DNA of 64,000 bases from Engraulis encrasicolus. Taxonomy: Eukaryota; Chordata; Actinopteri; Clupeiformes; Engraulidae. Each line of letters opens with the position of its first letter. The stretch's first letter is position 1. A model generated the notes under the pieces. The model had not been told where the DNA came from, did not search any database, and saw only the letters and a list, made by a program, of their open reading frames with translations. A program made the position numbers and the translations under genes. The DNA lies in contig NC_085872.1 of the NCBI RefSeq assembly GCF_034702125.1, forward strand, positions 27,870,134 to 27,934,133, in the 5' to 3' direction. Shown here piece after piece: positions 37,601-49,322 of the stretch.

Positions 37601-40600
37601 TATTTATTTTATTTATGATTTATTATTATTTTTGGGTTTCGCGCGCTATGCGATTAATCACGATTAATCACAGAAAGTCATTGAGTTAATGCGATTAAAG
37701 ATTTTCATGTTTGCCCACCCCTAGAAATAATATCACCAGTTAACTTTAAACGGTATCTGTCATAGATTGGTAGGCCTACTGTGTACGCTGATGTGTCAGT
37801 GGGTTTGTGTGACGTCATGCGTCAGAACATGATATGAAGGGCCCCATCCGGGTAATCAAAAGCCCCGGGCCTCAGAAAGTGTTAATCCGGCCCTGCATTC
37901 ACCCCATGCCAAACCAACAATGTAGACAATGTTACAATCTCAAACTTTACCCCCACCGCTAGTAAATATTGTACCCCTATCTTAACCTAAACATAAATGC
38001 AGTTCTTAACACGTGCTGATCAAATGTTTTCTGACCTCTTTGCTGGCTATTGCCAGATTAATATACACAAGTGAGTGTAAGTATAAAACAAACAGGACAT
38101 CGGAGTGTTTCTGGGTCTTGACTCTTCACCTTTTTTCCTTGGTGCTCATCAGTGTAGGCCGGGTTCTCTCAAACTTTTTCCAGGTAGAGAAATCTGAGGC
38201 ACTCAAGGTTACAATTTAAAAAAACTTTTTACACGGCTACAATACCTACGCGTTAAGGCCCTTATGGACTTCTTCATGGCGTATTGCCAAATAAAAAGTA
38301 AAACAAAAATGTAACCTTGAGTGCCTCGGATTTCTCTCCTGGAGAAAGTTTAACCCCTTAGCGCAGTGATATGGCTCTCTGTAATGTCATAGCAATGTTG
38401 TTATGATGTAGTTAAGCATGTTCAGCAAGTGAATAGGGTCACCGGTGAACCCAACTGCAGTAAGAGGCTACGATAAAGTCTAGTTTGAGAACCATCTATT
38501 TATTTTCTTGTAAAGGAGGTTGAGCTAAACAATCCATAATATTATCAAAGCTTGATGGAAAGCTGCAATCGCATCTGGTGTCGACATGGTGGATCTGTAA
38601 ACAAACTACAAGCTCCAATTTGTATGATGACTTGCCCTCCCTCCCCGTTCTGAGGTTCTGATCCCAAATTCAGGTGAAGATGTCGGCAAGGGTTTCCATG
38701 CTGTCCTTGAGATTTGAACGAGGACACAGGGGATTCCCAGGCTAACTCCACACGGCAACAAACAAAGAAAACTCCCAGCCCTAAGTTACTGCGACGGTAT
38801 CCCGGGTTCGATTCCTGCCCGGGTCATTTGCCAGTCCTTCCCCGTCTCTCTCTCTTCCCACTCATTTCCTGTCCCTCTGTCAATGTCCTATCCCCCCACC
38901 CCCCCACCCCAAAAAAAACCCAACGAAAACGGCCGACCTCCCTGGGTGTCAGTGTGTGTTGGAGTAGAGGTCTGGCTCACCTGTGTAAGCGAAGTTGAAA
39001 GGTGTGAGGAGAGGGTGGTGGTGGTGAGGTGCTATGTGGGGGTGGGAGGGGTACAGCAGCACCCCGTCCGTGCCCAGCAGGTCCTCTAGCTCCTGCTGCA
39101 GGGTGTCCTTCTGCTTCATGAGGAAGGGCGACAGGCGCGTCTTCTGGAACATCTCCGCCAGCGCCAGGCCTGGGGAGAGGCGAGTATAGAGAAGGGACAA
39201 AGGAGTCACGAGGACGATTGGATAAGAGGTCAGTAAACGGCCGTAGAAGCAAATAGAAAATTGTTGCAGCCATCTACATAATTTTACCTTCAATACATGA
39301 AGAGTTCAGATGCAAACCCCCTAACTCCATTTCTGAAGACCTGCACTTCTATATTTTTAGAGAACCCAGTTGTTGGTTTGGTTTACATTCATGTACTTGA
39401 TAATACATATAAATAGTTATATTACATAAATAAAATTAAAAAAATATGCAATTTTGATAGCTTTGAAGTGAATAAAAATGAATTAAGATTATTTTCTGAA
39501 AAGGCACTTAGGGATTTTACATCTGAACTCTTCACATGTTGTCAAACCAAGTCCATACTCGTAAGTGTTTTGTAAAGGCAGTAAGTGTTTTCAATGTTTC
39601 AACAACCCAGTTTAATTTGATGGTGCATAGTGGTGCAGATGTTGGGACTTTTTTTGTAAAAGAGGCCCAAAAGACATTACACACATAAAGTGATTTTGGT
39701 ATTTACGAATTCGCTAACACATAATCTTAAATGCCTACGTGTCAGCATGCAGTGCACATACTCAAGAGATAGACAGGGGGATGGTAAAACAAACTGGAGG
39801 AATGCTCTGGTCAGGGAGAATACAATCAAAATGTTGCTGTTACCAATGGCAGCCAACGTGTGAGAAGAGAGTCCAAACATCGACTTGAAGAGCTCCCACA
39901 AAGGCCAAACCCTGCTGCCCTTATTTGCCATCAGGTCAGAAAAGGTAGTTGGTGGCTGCACGAAAAAAAAAAAAAATACAATGGGGTCAGAGATACTCAA
40001 GCATATAAAAGACGAGACAAGCTAGTTACCCACGCAACTCAGAAATTTGCGAAAGTGTTTTGACAAAATGCATGCATTTCAAATATCCCTTACATAGTAC
40101 ATACTGCTTTTGGTGGGTGAAGACTAACTTAGGTAAATGAATATTCGCCTAATAATTGGACAATGTAGCCAATGCTTGTATTTTAATAAAGGGATCGCTT
40201 ATGCATCTGATTTCTTATTAAATTTCTTCTTATTTTTTCATACAAAGTGGTTTGTGTCATATCATAAGGCCACCCTCAGACCACTAGTAACAATGTATTT
40301 ATCTTGTACTTGACAACTGAGTGCTGCACAAACCTTTCCATCCTTTCCAGGAGATGCCATCATAGCTCCCCAGATTTGAAAAGAGTATTTCAACTGAGGA
40401 ATATGCAGCGTTCGAACTTTGACCCCAAGCTGGCTCTCAATGCACTCCACCACCTACAAGAAAAAAAGAGTAACCTCATTTGGCTGCATGTAGAATAGAA
40501 AAGAATAGAATAGAAGAGAAGAGAAGAGAAGAGAAGAGAAGAGACGAGACGAGACGAGACGAGAATAGAAGAATACAATAAAATAGAATAGAATTTATTG

Positions 40601-43600
40601 GCATGGATTGTCAGCATGGAATTTGTCTGGTGGTCTCACTGTATGAAAACAATATTCCAATAATAGGCAAGCACACACAAGTTTGCATAGTCTCTCACAG
40701 GTACAGAAACATTTACCCTTCTCTGTGCTTCAACAAGTTGTGGATCCACAGGCGAAATCAACGGAGAGCCGCCATCGTGAGGAACCGAGAAGAATCTTAA
40801 AGTCTTCAGATCAACCTCAGATGACAAACACAATCTACAGATAAGAAAGACCTATTTATTCACCATTGCACACCAACAACTTAATTTGTTCTGATGTGAT
40901 TTGATGATGGTGCCGTCAGAGTGATTTTTTTTTTCAGGAAGTCCTTGTAAGTAGTCTGGCTGTGTCACAGCAAGCTTGTAGAAGAAACTTGATCTGGTAA
41001 CCCTTCAATAGATAGCACATTCCAGAACATCATAAAGACCTTAACGTTTAAAGCTTAACACAGTTTGATGTCTGAACATCCAACAGACAATCAATCCTGA
41101 TATCCAAATGTTATGGATGCAGTTTACAGTAAGCTTTTAAAATGGGAAGATTGGGCAGCAATGGGCACTATGTAAAAGAAACATTCAAGGTTGCATTCAG
41201 TTATTAACCCCACTGTGCAGAGTCTGTTATAACGTACTGTCATCAAAATTGTAATGACCAAGTCTGTTACTTAAGGCAATTTGTAATATTGTAATATATA
41301 TCTATGTTGTTATGATGTAGTAGAGTCTTTTCAGCAGCGGTGAGCGGGCTCATCGACGGGCCCCTCTGCACAAAGAGGCTACTACAGAGGTGCTGTGCTG
41401 CCCTACAAAGCAAAAAGGCAGTAACTGCGCTGTTGTCAAAAATGAGTTACTATGACTTCAATGACAAATATATCAAAACATTAATTTAAATAAAATGATT
41501 AATCTGCATAAAAGGTGGTAATATAAAGTAACAAAACTGCTGCATGTCAATAATCTCTCCAAAACTACTAAGACTGGATTGCAGTATCATTTTAAAGTCA
41601 TTTTACTTAGTTTGGAGCTCTGTGCAGTTACTGCCTTTTTGCTTTGTAGGGCAGTGTGGCTACCCAACTACCTGTCTGTGTTGGGACCCCCCATGATCTT
41701 CAGCATAGGCAGGAGGTCTTCAGCGTAGCGGCACATGGGCCCCGTACAGAGGAAGGTGAGCTGCGGCCCAGATGCGGGAGGGTACTGGCCCTCATTTGGA
41801 ACTACCCCTGGAGAAAGACAGGCAGAGGAGGTGACCAAGACAGACACAATGACACCAAGCATACAGATCTATCGAGAATGTACATAATAGTGGCATCCAA
41901 TGTTTTTCAGCATGCCAAAACGAGACGGGCTGTCATGTGTTACCTGACGTTGGTTTATGCCCAAAAATGCCATTGAAAAAAGAAGGCATGCGTATACTTC
42001 CTCCGATATCTGAACCTACTCCGATCACAGAGCCTGCTGCGCCCAAAACACTTCCTTCTCCACCTGGACAAATAAAGAGCACACAAGGGAAAATGGATGT
42101 TGATAATGTTTCATCAGTCAACATATCTTACATATCTTTTTACATAGCATCCTTGACCTGTCTCACAAGTTGGCTCTTCACACTGTAAATAGGGCAGTGT
42201 GTAGAACCTCCATGACATAGCATTTTTTAGTTGACACCAATGTAGATTTCACACTGCATATCTCAGTCGTTCATTTCATTCATCTTGGGTCAATAGTATA
42301 CTTTTTACAAAGCAGCCCTTTCAAACGCACCAATGAATGATCCCATTTTCACGATAGACTTGAGTGTGAAAGTAACTCACCGGAGCTGCCTCCAGCTATC
42401 CTGCCTAGGTCATAGGGGTTTTTGGTCATGCCGTACAAATGGTTATGGGATTCCAGCCACATGCACAGCTCACTGCAGTTGGTCACACCAAGAGGGATGG
42501 CCCCTGCCCTCTTCAGAAAGGCCACACTGGGAGCATCATTGGACGAAATCACATCTTTCCTCGAGATCACCCCAGTGGAATTGGGCATACCTGCAGCAGT
42601 GGGAGTGAATGTGGTGTCACAGATAGCCAATGTGACATGTACTGTTAACATTATTTATTCATTTTCAATGGGCCACAGTGTGTTATATAGGCTGATAGCC
42701 AATGGGTATACAGCCAATTGCAGAGTAGGCTACCTTGTAGAGCGAATGCCTCTTTGACAGTAAACGGCACCCCCAGTAGCGGAAGACGATCTTCCAAAAC
42801 ATCCTCCCCTCCCGTCTCCTCTTCAATAAGTTTGTCTACCTGAGAGGCTTCTTGTAATGCTGCAGCAAACCTGTAATACATTTTGCCTTGGTTAGGTTCA
42901 TTTCATACACTATGACGTATAGGCAGTAGGGTAATATGGTCTTTAAAAGTTTGACTGCCAAATATTTTAAACAAGCAAGGAAGAGGCACACTTAAAGAGA
43001 AAGGCCTACTGTAGTACACACACACACACACACACACACACCGTTCCTTGACCACAGCGTTGATCAATGGGTTGACTTCTTGAATCCGGTCGATATAGGC
43101 TTGCACCACTTCCACACTTGTAACCTAAAAGCAAAAACACCCAAAATCACCCGCGCAAAAGCTTGTTAAATATGTGTTACTTACAGAATAATATATAATT
43201 AACAGGCTGACAGGCACAACACAATTGAACATACTTAGTCACAAATGGCCCATAGGCCTAGGCCAGTGGTTCCCAAACTTTTTTTCCTTGCGCACCCCCT
43301 TGCACATTTCAATGTGGTTTGCACACCCCCTACGCGAATGTTGCACATGCGCACATTATGGAGTCATTTTGGGGAATCCTCATTTCCAAGAGACCTGGCG
43401 CTTTTTCTACCTTCATTGCAATGGAACTTGTTGCATGACAAATCTAGGAGTTAGAAATTACCCTTCAGATGAACCCTTAGTACAATTCACAACAATTAAA
43501 AACTACTTCATGTTCATTAATTCTGTGTAAAAACGCACATCAATATTGCTCTATTCAGCTCGTGCACCCCCTTGAGGCAGGCCCCAGTTTGGGAAACCCT

Positions 43601-44252
43601 GGCCTAGGCTATGGGTTGTTGTTGGTCAGCTTTAGGTAGCTTGAACAGTTTGACCCAATGACGTGTATATAGGTCAGTGGTTTAACCTTTGAACAAGTTT
43701 GTGCAATTGTGTGGCAAAGCCACTATTATGCCGCCACTAATTTTTCACGGTTGCGCAGTATGTCAATGTTGGATAGACAACTGATTATGACCACAGCCGG
43801 TTATAACGTTAGAACATCTCTGTTATTACACAGACAATTGAAGGAAGGAAATACATTGGAGCTCTATTTTTGTAACTGTGTACAGGGGCTACTCTGTTGT
43901 CAGAAACTACAGCGCCCACAGTGCACCGCATTTTCCACTGGATGTTACTTTGTTGGTTTTTAATTAACCGAAAATAACCCAAAGTCGTAATGTCTCGTGT
44001 TGTCAAGCGCATAAACAGGAACCACAGATCTGTCACAGTGTTGGTTAAGTTAGCATTTCCTACCTCTTTGCGACGAATTTGGCGAGCGAGTTGCATCGCC
44101 GTTACCGTTAAAATTGGGTTGGTGATTGGTGGGAGTCGCGGAGACCTGTCAGACTTTCGCCGGGATGCAGTCAGTGTGAAAACACAATGTAGCATCCTTA
44201 CTACGGCGCGTAGTATCCATGTGATGAAACGCTCGAAGATAGTTCGTGCCAT
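34427..44252 (-). CDS. faah2: Fatty-acid amide hydrolase 2, complete 11-exon gene
   Basis: Amidase-signature serine hydrolase that cleaves fatty-acid amides such as oleamide and anandamide at lipid-droplet or ER membranes. Coding exons, 5' to 3': 44064-44252, 43042-43124, 42734-42870, 42381-42590, 41944-42063, 41672-41807, 40717-40834, 40334-40453, 39844-39955, 38981-39169, 34427-34629. All junctions are GT-AG and phases join to 1617 nt, 538 residues (human FAAH2 has 532). Residues 1-30 carry a hydrophobic segment. The catalytic Lys130 (FTVKEAF), Ser205 (GGSSGG) and nucleophile Ser229 (GSDIGGSIRMP) are all present. No stop or shift, so probably functional. Introns carry several MITEs and a 2.8-kb hAT. 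Teleosts can have two faah2 copies; which one this is I cannot say. Confidence 0.97.
35085..37895. mobile_element. hAT element (2811 bp) in faah2 intron 10
   Basis: The ends are CAGGGCCGTCTCTAA and TTAATCCGGCCCTG. The 8-bp duplication CATTCACC is perfect (35077-35084 and 37896-37903). An N-terminal coding remnant lies at 35213-35449. Near 37700 it contains what looks like the end of another hAT (GCCCACCCCTAG), so it is probably itself composite. Confidence 0.9.
35213..35449 (+). pseudogene. hAT transposase N-terminal remnant
   Basis: 78 residues starting MSSHRKQESGAKKRK, then KELLQKTPKLTNLW, the basic leader seen before the TTF/ZMYM-type zinc finger of one hAT transposase branch. The zinc finger, the DDE core and the dimerisation domain are missing downstream. 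A minimal relic; assignment rests on this leader alone. Confidence 0.5.
38171..38351 (-). repeat. Hairpin retroposon family, copy 5
   Basis: Imperfect arms of about 58 bp, 38171-38230 and 38294-38351, share CTGAGGCACTCAAGGTTAC and its inverse. The loop, read on the minus strand, has CATGAAGAAGTCC...TTAACGCGTAGG, the degenerate family core. Lies in faah2 intron 10. Confidence 0.75.
38785..38935 (+). repeat. tRNA-derived SINE-like fragment
   Basis: GGGTTCGATTCCTGCCCGGG resembles a tRNA box B and T arm. It is followed by the CATTTCCTGTCCCTCTGTC style tail common in fish SINEs. No box A or acceptor stem, so not a tRNA gene. Confidence 0.5.
38981..39169 (-). CDS. faah2: faah2 exon 10
   Basis: Residues 409-471, with LEDLLGTDGVLLYPSHP and PFNFAYT, conserved C-terminal lobe sequence. 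Acceptor TCTCCCCAG, donor ACAG|GTGAGC. Confidence 0.96.
39844..39955 (-). CDS. faah2: faah2 exon 9
   Basis: Residues 372-408, PPTTFSDLMANKG and VWPLWELFKSMFGLS. The acceptor is preceded by an uninterrupted T-rich tract; donor ATTG|GTAACA. Confidence 0.95.
40334..40453 (-). CDS. faah2: faah2 exon 8
   Basis: Exactly 40 codons, residues 332-371, VVECIESQLG and KYSFQIWGAMM. Acceptor TTTTCTTGTAG. A (GAATA/GAAGA)n microsatellite lies just upstream in the intron. Confidence 0.95.
40493..40592. repeat. Pentanucleotide microsatellite (GAATA / GAAGA / GACGA)n
   Basis: About 100 bp of AGAAT, AGAAG and AGACG units in faah2 intron 7, 40 bases upstream of exon 8. Confidence 0.95.
40717..40834 (-). CDS. 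faah2: faah2 exon 7
   Basis: Residues 292-331, EVDLKTLRFFSVPHDGG and VDPQLVEAQRR. Acceptor ATCTGTAG, donor AGG|GTAAAT, phase 0. Confidence 0.94.
41398..41654. mobile_element. MITE with perfect 31-bp inverted ends in faah2 intron 6
   Basis: Arms 41398-41428 and 41624-41654 are exact inverse complements, beginning CTGCCCTACAAAGCAAAAAG. The 3' side touches the exon 6 donor region (exon ends at 41672). No coding. Confidence 0.9.
41672..41807 (-). CDS. faah2: faah2 exon 6
   Basis: Residues 247-291, VVPNEGQYP and FLCTGPMCRYAEDL. Donor ACAG|GTAGTT; a MITE starts about 15 bases into the following intron. Confidence 0.96.
41944..42063 (-). CDS. faah2: faah2 exon 5
   Basis: Residues 207-246, with VIGVGSDIGGSIRMP (nucleophile Ser229) and FNGIFGHKP. 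Acceptor TGTCCAG, donor TCAG|GTAACA. Confidence 0.97.
42381..42590 (-). CDS. faah2: faah2 exon 4
   Basis: Residues 137-206, with AGAIPLGVTNCSELCMW and the Gly/Ser-rich amidase signature GGSS at the 3' edge (Ser205 catalytic). Donor CCG|GTGAGT. Confidence 0.97.
42734..42870 (-). CDS. faah2: faah2 exon 3
   Basis: Residues 91-136, including LPLLGVPFTVKEAF with catalytic Lys130. Acceptor TTACAG, donor CAAG|GTAGCC. Confidence 0.96.
43016..43041. repeat. (CA)n microsatellite forming the faah2 exon 2 donor
   Basis: Thirteen CA units. On the transcribed strand the first TG units supply the GT of the intron 2 splice donor. Confidence 0.95.
43042..43124 (-). CDS. faah2: faah2 exon 2
   Basis: Residues 64-90 (VEVVQAYIDRI, VNPLINAVVKE) plus two bases of Arg91. 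The donor is CG|GTGTGT, formed by the first units of a TG repeat, so it departs from the GTRAGT consensus. Confidence 0.95.
43264..43601. mobile_element. hAT-type MITE (338 bp) in faah2 intron 1
   Basis: CAGTGGTTCCCAAACTTTTT mirrors AGTTTGGGAAACCCTG. The 8-bp duplication GCCTAGGC is perfect (43256-43263 and 43602-43609). Same family as 18173-18504. Confidence 0.93.
44064..44252 (-). CDS. faah2: faah2 exon 1
   Basis: Residues 1-63: start MARTIFERF, membrane segment, then MQLARQIRRKE at the amidase boundary. Donor GAG|GTAGGA, phase 0. Confidence 0.95.
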
Positions 44253-47200
44253 TCTTTACATCCAAGCTTGAGCTACCTCATACCGAAACAATAATACCTT
44301 GAGACACAGGAATTGCTGCTTCACATGCCCCAGCATGCAACGCGGTGCTAGAAACTGGGTGAAATGCAATAGCATTGTCACTGGGACACAGAGTCGGCTC
44401 CAGCGCACATCTCTTGGTGGGGCGTAGGTAAACAACGGTGGGGCACTGCCATTTATCAAGTTTGAGTCAAGTTCACCTATAGAACTGGTGGCAGTTACGT
44501 TTAGTTTAACCTACCCACTGCACAGGCTGATCGCGCTACTACTGTGGAAAATACTTCCTCCTCCCTACCAATAAGTACACCAATATGTCTGCAAGCAAGA
44601 TTGTTTAGTGCAAGGTGGAAACCACATTCAGCACAGACGCGATATGTGTCCAGGATTACACTGTACTTTTTTAGGCCGTCAAGATACACAACATGGCAAT
44701 TCACAGCAACAGGGGACGCTGATAACCCCAAGCGATACGAGCATTTTGGACAAAAACGCTATTTGATTTTGAGCTCTGCTTCTCAGCGTTCCTTTCACTA
44801 CACCACTCCAAAATATAGATCCAAATGGTTGCGTTGTAATAGGCTACCGCTTACAGCAACAATTTACATTATGCATTCAACAACGGAATAACACTCCACT
44901 GGGATTATCATTCTGGTAGCCTGTGAAATAGCTAATGAAGCCAGACGTGGACATGCTATGGACCATGGACAGCTACCACCTCCGGTAGAAAAGACTCGAA
45001 CCTAGAGTAGACAGTCAGAAAATAGGCACGGCATAGTGCGTCATTCGCAGACATCCCGATCTTCCAAAGAGCCGTCAAACTACCCCACTCATCCTCACTA
45101 AGCGTCATACCACTGACACCAATAGCGGACCCAGGCTAAATGTAGGTGGCATGGACGCTGAAATATTCTACAGTAGTTTGTCTCGAGGATGGACATTTCA
45201 AAGAATGTCAGACGAGCCGAACCTCAAAGCGTGTAGTCTATTAATACAGCGTTTGATTTTTTTAAAACTATGCGTCGTTAGGACAGCAAACAACATTATC
45301 AATTGGGCGCACTGGCGAAGTGAACACAAAGACGCAAGACCAAAATCCAGGAACCCACTGCCCCTGTGTTCTGTTGCCAAAATCACTCGTGATGAATTGT
45401 TCATCTTTGAGACATGTACCCATTGCTATGTAGTCATTCAAAACATTCTCACTAGTTAAGCTTACGCCTGAAATGTGAAGTGAAACACTGTAAAACACAT
45501 AGGCCTACATTGTGCAACCGATCTATTTTTCAACAACTCATCTTGACAACCTGCCTACTCCGCTGTCGTTTTGACATTTAAATAGCCTTGAGGGAGTTTT
45601 TTCAAACTCTTCATAGAGGAAAGTAAACGCAAAACGTGATGAGCATGGGCACAGAGTTTAATGTGCACAAAATCTTTTAAAAGAATAGAGCTACTACATC
45701 TGATAAGCGCACCGATGGGTAACCAAACTTCAAAGCCAAACTTAGCCAAACTTCAAAGCATGAGGGGCTAGTAGTAACAACAATCGCACAGGCAAAATCA
45801 AATAGACCCAAGTCAAGATGCCGCGGCGGGCAAATTTAACAATCACATTTCCTTACCTTAAAATGCTGTCTTACAGTGCTTCTCGCAATTATTCACACCG
45901 TTTGACATATCCAACCCAGCTACCAAACTGCTAACATTGTTTTGCTTGTTGTCTCCATTCCGCCTCCAGCAGGCTAGATGACAATGTCATCATGACATTT
46001 TTGCATTACCCACATCCAGAAATATGTCATACGTGGATGGGTTACTTATGTTGTTTTAACTATTATGACATTATAACAAATCAATATGTATTATTATCAT
46101 TATTATTTTACTGTTGAGGGAGATATCGCGCGCTAGTAGGATGGGTGACGTACACAACGCTACGGTGTGCCTTTGAGGACAAACTGCTTGCTTTACCCAC
46201 AGATTGTCACATGCCGATGTCATTAGTGCCAGATGACTAAAATGCAAGCAAAACCAAAATATATGTTCCCCATTTTAATTGTATTGCTGTTACTTTGCAC
46301 GTGTAATTTAAAAAGGATATTAAAATTAAACAGTCAAAATGCAATGGTTTAAAGTGTGTTATATATTTTTTTGTCCTGTGTTGGGTGCTGGGGCACCAGT
46401 GGCCACTAGGGGGGGCACTGCCTACAAATGCCCCCCCATAGCGCCGACGCTGCTGGGACAACCTGTTTTTACGAGAGTTACGGTAGTGGAACGTGTTGAG
46501 AGATGGACATTCCAAAAAGACCATAAAATGTTTCTCTGCTACATTCATTGTGCTACTGAATGACTGGAGCATTGTCGCGCAATTGGGGTTACTCTGGGGT
46601 TACTCTGAGGGTACACGGATGGATGGCGCCCCCAGAGACTGCACCAGCATCAGGACCATGGACATTGATCCTGTAGCTCGAAATAGCCATCAGAAATAGG
46701 CCTAACCATAGACATAGACGTCTGGGCCTAACGCCTTGCACAAGTTGTTCCCAAATTATTTCCCGTCTCAATTTAAAATGGTATGGCTTATTTCCTAACC
46801 ACTATTGCCTCTTTGGCCTCAGGTGCCACCTCTTTCTCAATTGTTTTTTTCCCAGTCCAAACAGAATTGCAATATGGTGGCTTAAGAAGGGATTGTCAAG
46901 TGTCATTCCCTGGCTTATTTCCATGAGTTAAAAAAAAAGCTGGATAGCCTATTATTCACTGTAACAGATTATGAATAATGTTTTTTTCCCTCAGAGAAAT
47001 GTGTTGTCTCAAATATTTTTCTTGTGATGCAGGCCCTACGTGTTTGTAAAAAAAAAAAAAAATATTTAAGTAGTAATATAATATACATTGTTAATATATT
47101 GCTTAGAGGTAACATAGGTCATTGTTGAAATATTACTAATGTGCAATGCATGAAAAGTAAGAGAAGGTCGCACCATGCATTCGACTTTCGGCATTCTGCC

Positions 47201-47399
47201 TTCAAAACGTGCCTGTGTAATAAAATAAAAAAGTCAAATGCCGGGTGCCACCTTATAATAATTTGGTCAGCAGTCAGCACCCTAAAAAGAAGAAAAATCT
47301 GTTGGGTGAAGCTTGCTCGATCCGTGTAACGCTTTGCAGTGCTTTGATCCAGTGAATATGTTTGAATGATAAAAATGAGAGTATTCAAATATGATGTTG
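44253..47399. other. Intergenic between faah2 and the actinodin gene
   Basis: No credible coding region. The faah2 promoter should lie just above 44252, but I see no clear TATA box. Near 46370-46470 is a GC-rich repeat fragment (TAGGGGGGGCACTGCC). Confidence 0.6.
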
Positions 47400-47407
47400 T
47401 CTTAGTG

Positions 47408-47413
47408 TTTATT
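47408..47413 (-). promoter_or_regulatory. Candidate polyadenylation signal of the actinodin gene
   Basis: AATAAA on the minus strand, 560 bases after the stop codon. A second AATAAA at 47706-47711 would give a shorter 3' UTR. Confidence 0.5.
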
Positions 47414-47972
47414 GAAAAAGAAAATAAAACAGTATAGTTGTAAAATATATTGTGTGTATCCATATATAAAATAAAGAGAACAGGACAGCACTCCACGTTG
47501 TATGCAATGCATCCTTTTACAAGGTGATGGACAATTAAATATTCCTTAATTGCTATGTGAGGACTTAAGTGTCAAAACAAAAACTTACAAAAACATCTTA
47601 CAAATACAATTTACAACACAGGATGACTCAAATACAGCTGGAAAGCAGAATTATGCTACTTATTCTCTATCCAAAATACACATTTTAATTACTAAAAAAA
47701 AATGTTTTATTCAAATATTGTGTCCCAGAAACTTCAGTTGATTTGCTGTCCCGCAAAATAATCTACAACGAGTTTCTCATTCACAGCAAGTAGTAAAGTT
47801 GTATTGTAATGCAGTGTAATAGAAAAAAAATCCAGTTGAGTTTTGAAAAACCCAATATGTTAGCAATCTCTTTTGTATGTTTGAGAGTGCGCATGTGTGA
47901 GACACATAGGCCGTCTCTGGCTCATGGCTATTCAGCTTGCAGTGATGGTGGGTTTGCTGCCCGCCCTTGGCA

Positions 47973-49322
47973 TTACTTCTTCTGGTGGCCCATGTATGGC
48001 CTCATGAAGTCTTCAAACTGTGGGTGCTCTGGCGCAGCAGCGGGGGCATCGGCATGGGGCTCCTCTTCCGCGGGGGCGGCAGCAGGGGCATCATTGGGCT
48101 CCTCAGCACGGCGCAGGCGGCAGTTGTAGTCCATCTCCGGGTCACAGTCGGGGTCGGGCTCGATGATGCCGTTCTTGGCCTTGCCGCTGATGGCCTTTGC
48201 GCCAGTGGACGGCTGTGCGAACTTCCCGCAGCTGGGGTCGAAGGGGTGGCAGTCCTCCTTGGGCTTGGCCTCCTCTGGCTTGGCCTCCTTGTCCGCGGCG
48301 GTCAGAGGCGTGCAGTCCTTGTCGTAATGCATGAAGCACTCGTGGCCGTCCTTGGTCTTGCCACGGACGCCGAGGCGGTGGCGCGTCTGGAAGCGGGGAG
48401 CGGGTGGAGGAGGCGGCCTCTTGAGGGCAGCGGCCGCGGCCAGGATGCAGCCCGGGTCCAGGCGACGGTTGCAGACGATGGGCTCCTCGGCGGGCTCATC
48501 CTGAGGCATGAACTCCATGACGGGCTTGTTGGGGCTGGCCAGCTTGGTGGCGGTCAGGGGGTTGCAGCCCTTGTCGAAGAGCGGGTGGCACGCCTGCTCC
48601 CCGGCCGGCTTGGCGGCGTCCGTGAGGGCAGCGGGAGGAGAGGCAGGCATGGCGCAGAAGGGGTCGGTCTCGGGGTCGCACACCGGGTACAGGTGGAAGA
48701 ATCCGGAGGGAGCCTTGTGCACCAGGCGTGGCCAGCAGTAGGGGTCCTTGGCCGGGTCACAGCCCAGGGCGCTGTAGGAGGGCACGGGCGCGATGGGGTT
48801 GTAGCCGTAGGCGGAGCGCAGGTGGTACTGCAGGCACTCCACGTCGGCGGGGTTGCAGATCTTCAGCAGCTCTGCCTTCTGCTCCTTGGACAGGAAGGGC
48901 TCCACGGGGGGCGCGTAGTAGAAGATGCCCGCCGGGGTTTTCAGGGGCAGGGGGAGGGGCACGGGGGCCTTGTAGGGCAGGGGCAACAGCGGGTGGAAGA
49001 ATGGCGCGGGGACATGGGCCGGGGCCGGGGCCTCCTCGGCTTCTTCTTCAGCCTCAGCTGCAGCCTTGGGGGCACCTGGGAAGAGGCAGTAGGGGTCAAT
49101 GTATGGGTTGCACACCAGCAACTTGGCGTCTCTGAGGGGAAGAGGCATGACCAGCTTGGCCTTGGGTTTGCTGGTGGCCTCGGCAATGCAGTCAGGGTCA
49201 TCGGAGTTTGCACAGGACTTGTAGACCTCGCTCAGGTGGGTCATGTAGGCGCCGAAGGCACCCTCCTCGTTCCTGTGCTTGTTCTGCATGTATGTGAGGT
49301 ACAGCCGATCCAGGTCCTCAAC
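47973..49322 (-). CDS. Actinodin coding exon 4 (terminal)
   Basis: 1350 nt, residues 66-514 and TAA at 47973-47975. Starts VEDLDRLYLTYMQNKHR and holds all the Cys-repeat units. Confidence 0.96.
   Translation of the reverse strand, partial: VEDLDRLYLTYMQNKHRNEEGAFGAYMTHLSEVYKSCANSDDPDCIAEATSKPKAKLVMPLPLRDAKLLVCNPYIDPYCLFPGAPKAAAEAEEEAEEAPAPAHVPAPFFHPLLPLPYKAPVPLPLPLKTPAGIFYYAPPVEPFLSKEQKAELLKICNPADVECLQYHLRSAYGYNPIAPVPSYSALGCDPAKDPYCWPRLVHKAPSGFFHLYPVCDPETDPFCAMPASPPAALTDAAKPAGEQACHPLFDKGCNPLTATKLASPNKPVMEFMPQDEPAEEPIVCNRRLDPGCILAAAAALKRPPPPPAPRFQTRHRLGVRGKTKDGHECFMHYDKDCTPLTAADKEAKPEEAKPKEDCHPFDPSCGKFAQPSTGAKAISGKAKNGIIEPDPDCDPEMDYNCRLRRAEEPNDAPAAAPAEEEPHADAPAAAPEHPQFEDFMRPYMGHQKK

Noticed and set aside
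38785..38830. tRNA gene
   Set aside because: Only a box B-like stretch is present; no box A, anticodon arm or acceptor stem.
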